DNA of 32,890 bases. Source: a virus. Positions 30,799-32,890 of the stretch are shown here, piece by piece. Position numbers and translations under genes: made by a program. Position 1 is the first letter of the stretch; every line of letters starts with the position of its first letter. Where the stretch lies: positions 1 through 32,890 of IMG/VR virus record IMGVR_UViG_3300034684_000438. One strand, given 5' to 3'. The notes beneath the pieces were generated by a model, which was given only the letters and a program-made list of their open reading frames with translations, did no database searches and was not told the DNA's origin.

Positions 30799-31011
30799 TT
30801 GTGCCCCAAGGGTTTTGCGACTTCGCACAACAAATCAGGGGCATAAGCCTTGTCGGTGGATGGATGGGCACGCCTTTCGAGGCGCACCCTGTGCATCACG
30901 CCCAGCTGCACGAGAGAGGTCAGCGGTCTTGCACAGGGAAGTGAAGGCTGCGCCATGCGGCTCGGCCCTCGCCACGAATGCGCCGGGCAACGCTCAAGGA
31001 TGAACAAGGAT

Positions 31012-31461
31012 CTACACATGGGCGCACCTCCTCAATCCGCCTTGCTCGTCGTGCTCCATCACGGGGATTTCCGAGCGATGGCGTTCGAGGTAGACGTCCC
31101 CGGCCTCAGACCAGAAGAGGTCATGGAACTCCATGATTCGATCCCAGTTGTCCCGTGCCCATCCCTGGGAGAAGCCGAAGCCGCATCCGGCGGGCCAGAT
31201 CCGGTAAACGTGGAGCGGATACATACGCAGCATCTTGGTCATTCTGTCCGCTCCAGCCTCCGGGGCCTCGCAGCGGGGAGCGATACCGAGCTTCGCACTG
31301 TAGCCCGAGGGCATATACTCGACTTTGCCTCTTCGCTTAGCCATCTCCACCACCGCAGACCGACCGGGAGACACCAGCGTAGCATCGACAGCCTCGCGCT
31401 CAGGGCCTGATGCCTGAGCGTATTTCGCTGCGAGCCTTTCGAGCTGTTTGTTCTTCTGCAT
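31012..31461 (-). CDS. Hypothetical phage protein, 149 residues
   Basis: No family recognised. The N-terminal 40 residues form a polar helix (MQKNKQLERLAAKYAQASG...), and the middle is basic (VVEMAKRRGKVEYMPSGY). The C-terminal half contains a Trp/Phe-rich stretch (RIWPAGCGFGFSQGWARDNWDRIMEFHDLFW). GGGAG lies 6 bases before the ATG, giving a clean start. It stands alone between two non-coding regions upstream of the terminase genes, where phages often keep HNH nucleases or late activators, but it has no HNH motif. Confidence 0.7.
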   Translation of the reverse strand: MQKNKQLERLAAKYAQASGPEREAVDATLVSPGRSAVVEMAKRRGKVEYMPSGYSAKLGIAPRCEAPEAGADRMTKMLRMYPLHVYRIWPAGCGFGFSQGWARDNWDRIMEFHDLFWSEAGDVYLERHRSEIPVMEHDEQGGLRRCAHV

Positions 31462-31493
31462 GTCTATCTCCCGGTCGGTGGTGGGCTAGGTTT

Positions 31494-31703
31494 GGTCTGT
31501 GTCTAACACACTGTTTTTTCTATCTGGTCTCTGGGTCTGGTGGTCTAGGGGTAAAAAGAGTTTGGGCTACGCACGCATACACCCACGCGCACCCCCACAC
31601 GCGCATATATTGCGCAGACCACGGACCATGTCAGCTTTTTGCCAGCAACGCACCGCAATTGCTTGCCTTTCGCGGTCTGTGAATCCACGGACCAACACGG
31701 ACC
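31494..31703. repeat. Cluster of CAC(A/G)GACC 8-mers in the 400-base gap downstream of the primase
   Basis: CACGGACC lies at 31620-31627, 31686-31693 and 31696-31703. The opposite-strand form GGTCTGTG (complement CACAGACC) lies at 31494-31501 and 31674-31681, the last forming an inverted pair with 31686-31693. Several extra GGTCT cores occur at 31525-31545. The gap 31462-31867 holds no credible gene. Iteron-like sites beside a primase-helicase gene suggest an origin or operator region. Confidence 0.6.
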
Positions 31704-31867
31704 GCCTTTGCCACGACCGGCTGCAATCGCTTGGATTGTCAGGGTGTAGCCTCTATGGCGGTGGTCTGCGCTTTGCGCACCATGAACCAGAGCACGGGCC
31801 GATACGTTGGCGCCGTAGGACGGGTGGGGTGCGGGGAGAGCGCGCGAAAAACAGCAACACATGGGCG

Positions 31868-32890
31868 TCACACGGTCTCAGTGACGGCTTTGATGACGAT
31901 GTTCTCGACGAGGTAGGGCCGCGCCCCGTTCGCCGACCGTGGCCGCGTTACACGCACGGCGGCGTCTTCACGCACCTTGCGTGCCGCCGTCTCAAGCTCA
32001 CGCATGAAGTTCTCACGATTCAGCTGCTTGAAGCCGTTCTCGCTCGCGTAGCGCTTGAACTGCGCATAAAGGTCTTTGATGTCGGTGCGGGTGTTCTCGG
32101 TGATGCAGCACCAGTCCTGTACGAACCCCAGAACGGGGTTGTTGAATCTGCGATAGTCCATGAGGATGTCGCGGGTTTCGTCGCACATGGTGAACCGGCC
32201 TTGCGCCAGCAACCGATGCAGCCCGACAAGTGACCACTCGAAGATGCCATCCAGCTCGGCCATGAGCTTGCTTTCAAGGTCGGGATCCATGGCCGGGTCG
32301 TTCTCAAGGAACTGCCGTTTGAACTGGATGGGCAGGATGCGCCGGAAGTAGCCGTCGCTGTTGTCCATGACGCGGGGCAGCTTGTTGGCCGCGTAGACGA
32401 GCTTGACGCACGGGGTGAACTCGAACGAGTCCTTGTGCTTGAACGACGCCTGTATGGGGTCACCCGTGACGATGGCCTTGAAATACTCGCTCTCAAGGGC
32501 TGCCGTGGTGACTTCCGTACCCACGTTCAGCAGCTTGCCGAACAGCGCACTGCGCTGGAACTGGTCTTCGAGGCCCGTCATGCTCACAGCCGAGCAGTTG
32601 GCCTCGCCCACCATGGCCCGCAGCACCTTGATGACCTTCGACTTGCCGTCCGACCCCGGCCCCAGAAGCAGCAGGCACTTGTCGAACTTCGTTTGCCGGG
32701 TGAGGCAATAGCCCATGAACTCCTGCAGCTGGGCGATGGGGCCTTCCGTCTGGATGGTCTCCCCAAGGAAGGTCAGCCACCGTTCCGGCTTGGGCGTCGC
32801 CTCGCTGTCGTACCTGACAGGCAGCATGATGGTGGCGAGGTAGTCACGGTCGTGCGGTTCAAGCTCCAGCGTGGACACGTTGAGCATCCC
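31868..32890 (-). CDS. Primase-helicase, P4 alpha / D5 type (C-terminal part, cut at window edge)
   Basis: The frame is open to the window end, so the N-terminal primase part lies outside. The visible part, about 340 residues, is a superfamily 3 helicase with Walker A GPGSDGKS (about 77-84). It also has the NKLPRVMDNSDGYFRRILPIQF block, holding the SF3 motif C Asn and the arginine finger. The Arg/Phe spacing is as in the D5_N-helicase pairs of phage P4-type primases. A C-terminal winged-helix tail (about 255-315; DLYAQFKRYASENGFKQL) probably binds DNA. It should open and prime replication from an iteron-type origin. Confidence 0.92.
   Translation of the reverse strand, partial: GMLNVSTLELEPHDRDYLATIMLPVRYDSEATPKPERWLTFLGETIQTEGPIAQLQEFMGYCLTRQTKFDKCLLLLGPGSDGKSKVIKVLRAMVGEANCSAVSMTGLEDQFQRSALFGKLLNVGTEVTTAALESEYFKAIVTGDPIQASFKHKDSFEFTPCVKLVYAANKLPRVMDNSDGYFRRILPIQFKRQFLENDPAMDPDLESKLMAELDGIFEWSLVGLHRLLAQGRFTMCDETRDILMDYRRFNNPVLGFVQDWCCITENTRTDIKDLYAQFKRYASENGFKQLNRENFMRELETAARKVREDAAVRVTRPRSANGARPYLVENIVIKAVTETV

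Noticed and set aside
30645-31019. Possible 124-residue minus-strand protein before the small terminase
   Set aside because: It overlaps the structured inverted repeats and the terminase start, is rich in His, Pro and Gly with no pattern, and has only a chance overlap with the upstream stop.
31545-31871. Possible 108-residue minus-strand protein in the repeat-rich gap
   Set aside because: The start lies over the end of the primase gene, there is no ribosome binding site, the composition is unlike a protein, and it covers the repeat cluster; I treat the gap as non-coding.

Overview
The window is a contiguous piece of a temperate tailed-phage genome (prophage or phage contig) with a long-tailed, siphovirus-type architecture. 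Nearly every gene lies on the minus strand, so transcription runs from position 32890 towards position 1. Base composition is GC-rich in the virion genes. The codon style and several small proteins look like those of deltaproteobacterial sulfate reducers (Desulfovibrio / Nitratidesulfovibrio relatives), but this host guess rests on impression only; no host gene, integrase or attachment site is in the window.

Layout in the direction of transcription. (1) 32890-31868: C-terminal part of a P4/D5-type primase-helicase, cut by the window edge. (2) 31867-31462: a gene-free 400-base region with repeated CAC(A/G)GACC 8-mers. (3) 31461-29966: a small unknown gene, a 350-base structured gap and the small terminase. 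(4) 29976-22656: large terminase, a small HTH gene, then a lambda-like head module (gpW-like connector, portal, S49 protease with nested scaffold, decoration protein, major capsid protein E). A plus-strand 'moron' gene (27525-27788) interrupts it. (5) 22583-21052: lysis cassette (holin, transglycosylase, a tiny basic protein, a lipoprotein). (6) 21059-7639: tail module, with completion proteins, tube, chaperones with a textbook -1 frameshift site, tape measure, two paralogous virion proteins, and hub/tip proteins. (7) 7628-7008: three small genes including a TraR/DksA-type zinc-finger protein, closed by a strong terminator.

(8) 6896-1: a separate accessory operon with less GC-rich sequence. 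It has its own sigma70-type promoter, in which a perfect 17-bp palindrome covers the -35/spacer. It encodes nine tightly overlapping genes: a zinc-ribbon/HARP-like protein, an unknown small protein, a SNF2 helicase, an IbrA-like PAPS-reductase-family PP-loop enzyme, a GNAT, an IbrB-like ParB-fold protein, an AcrVA2-family anti-CRISPR homologue, a small XRE-type HTH protein in the position of an anti-CRISPR-associated (Aca) repressor, and a secreted thermonuclease. This operon is the most interesting part of the window: it looks like a repressible counter-defence / DNA-handling island in which an AcrVA2-like gene and a possible Aca travel with an IbrA-IbrB-GNAT-SNF2 group of unknown biochemical function.
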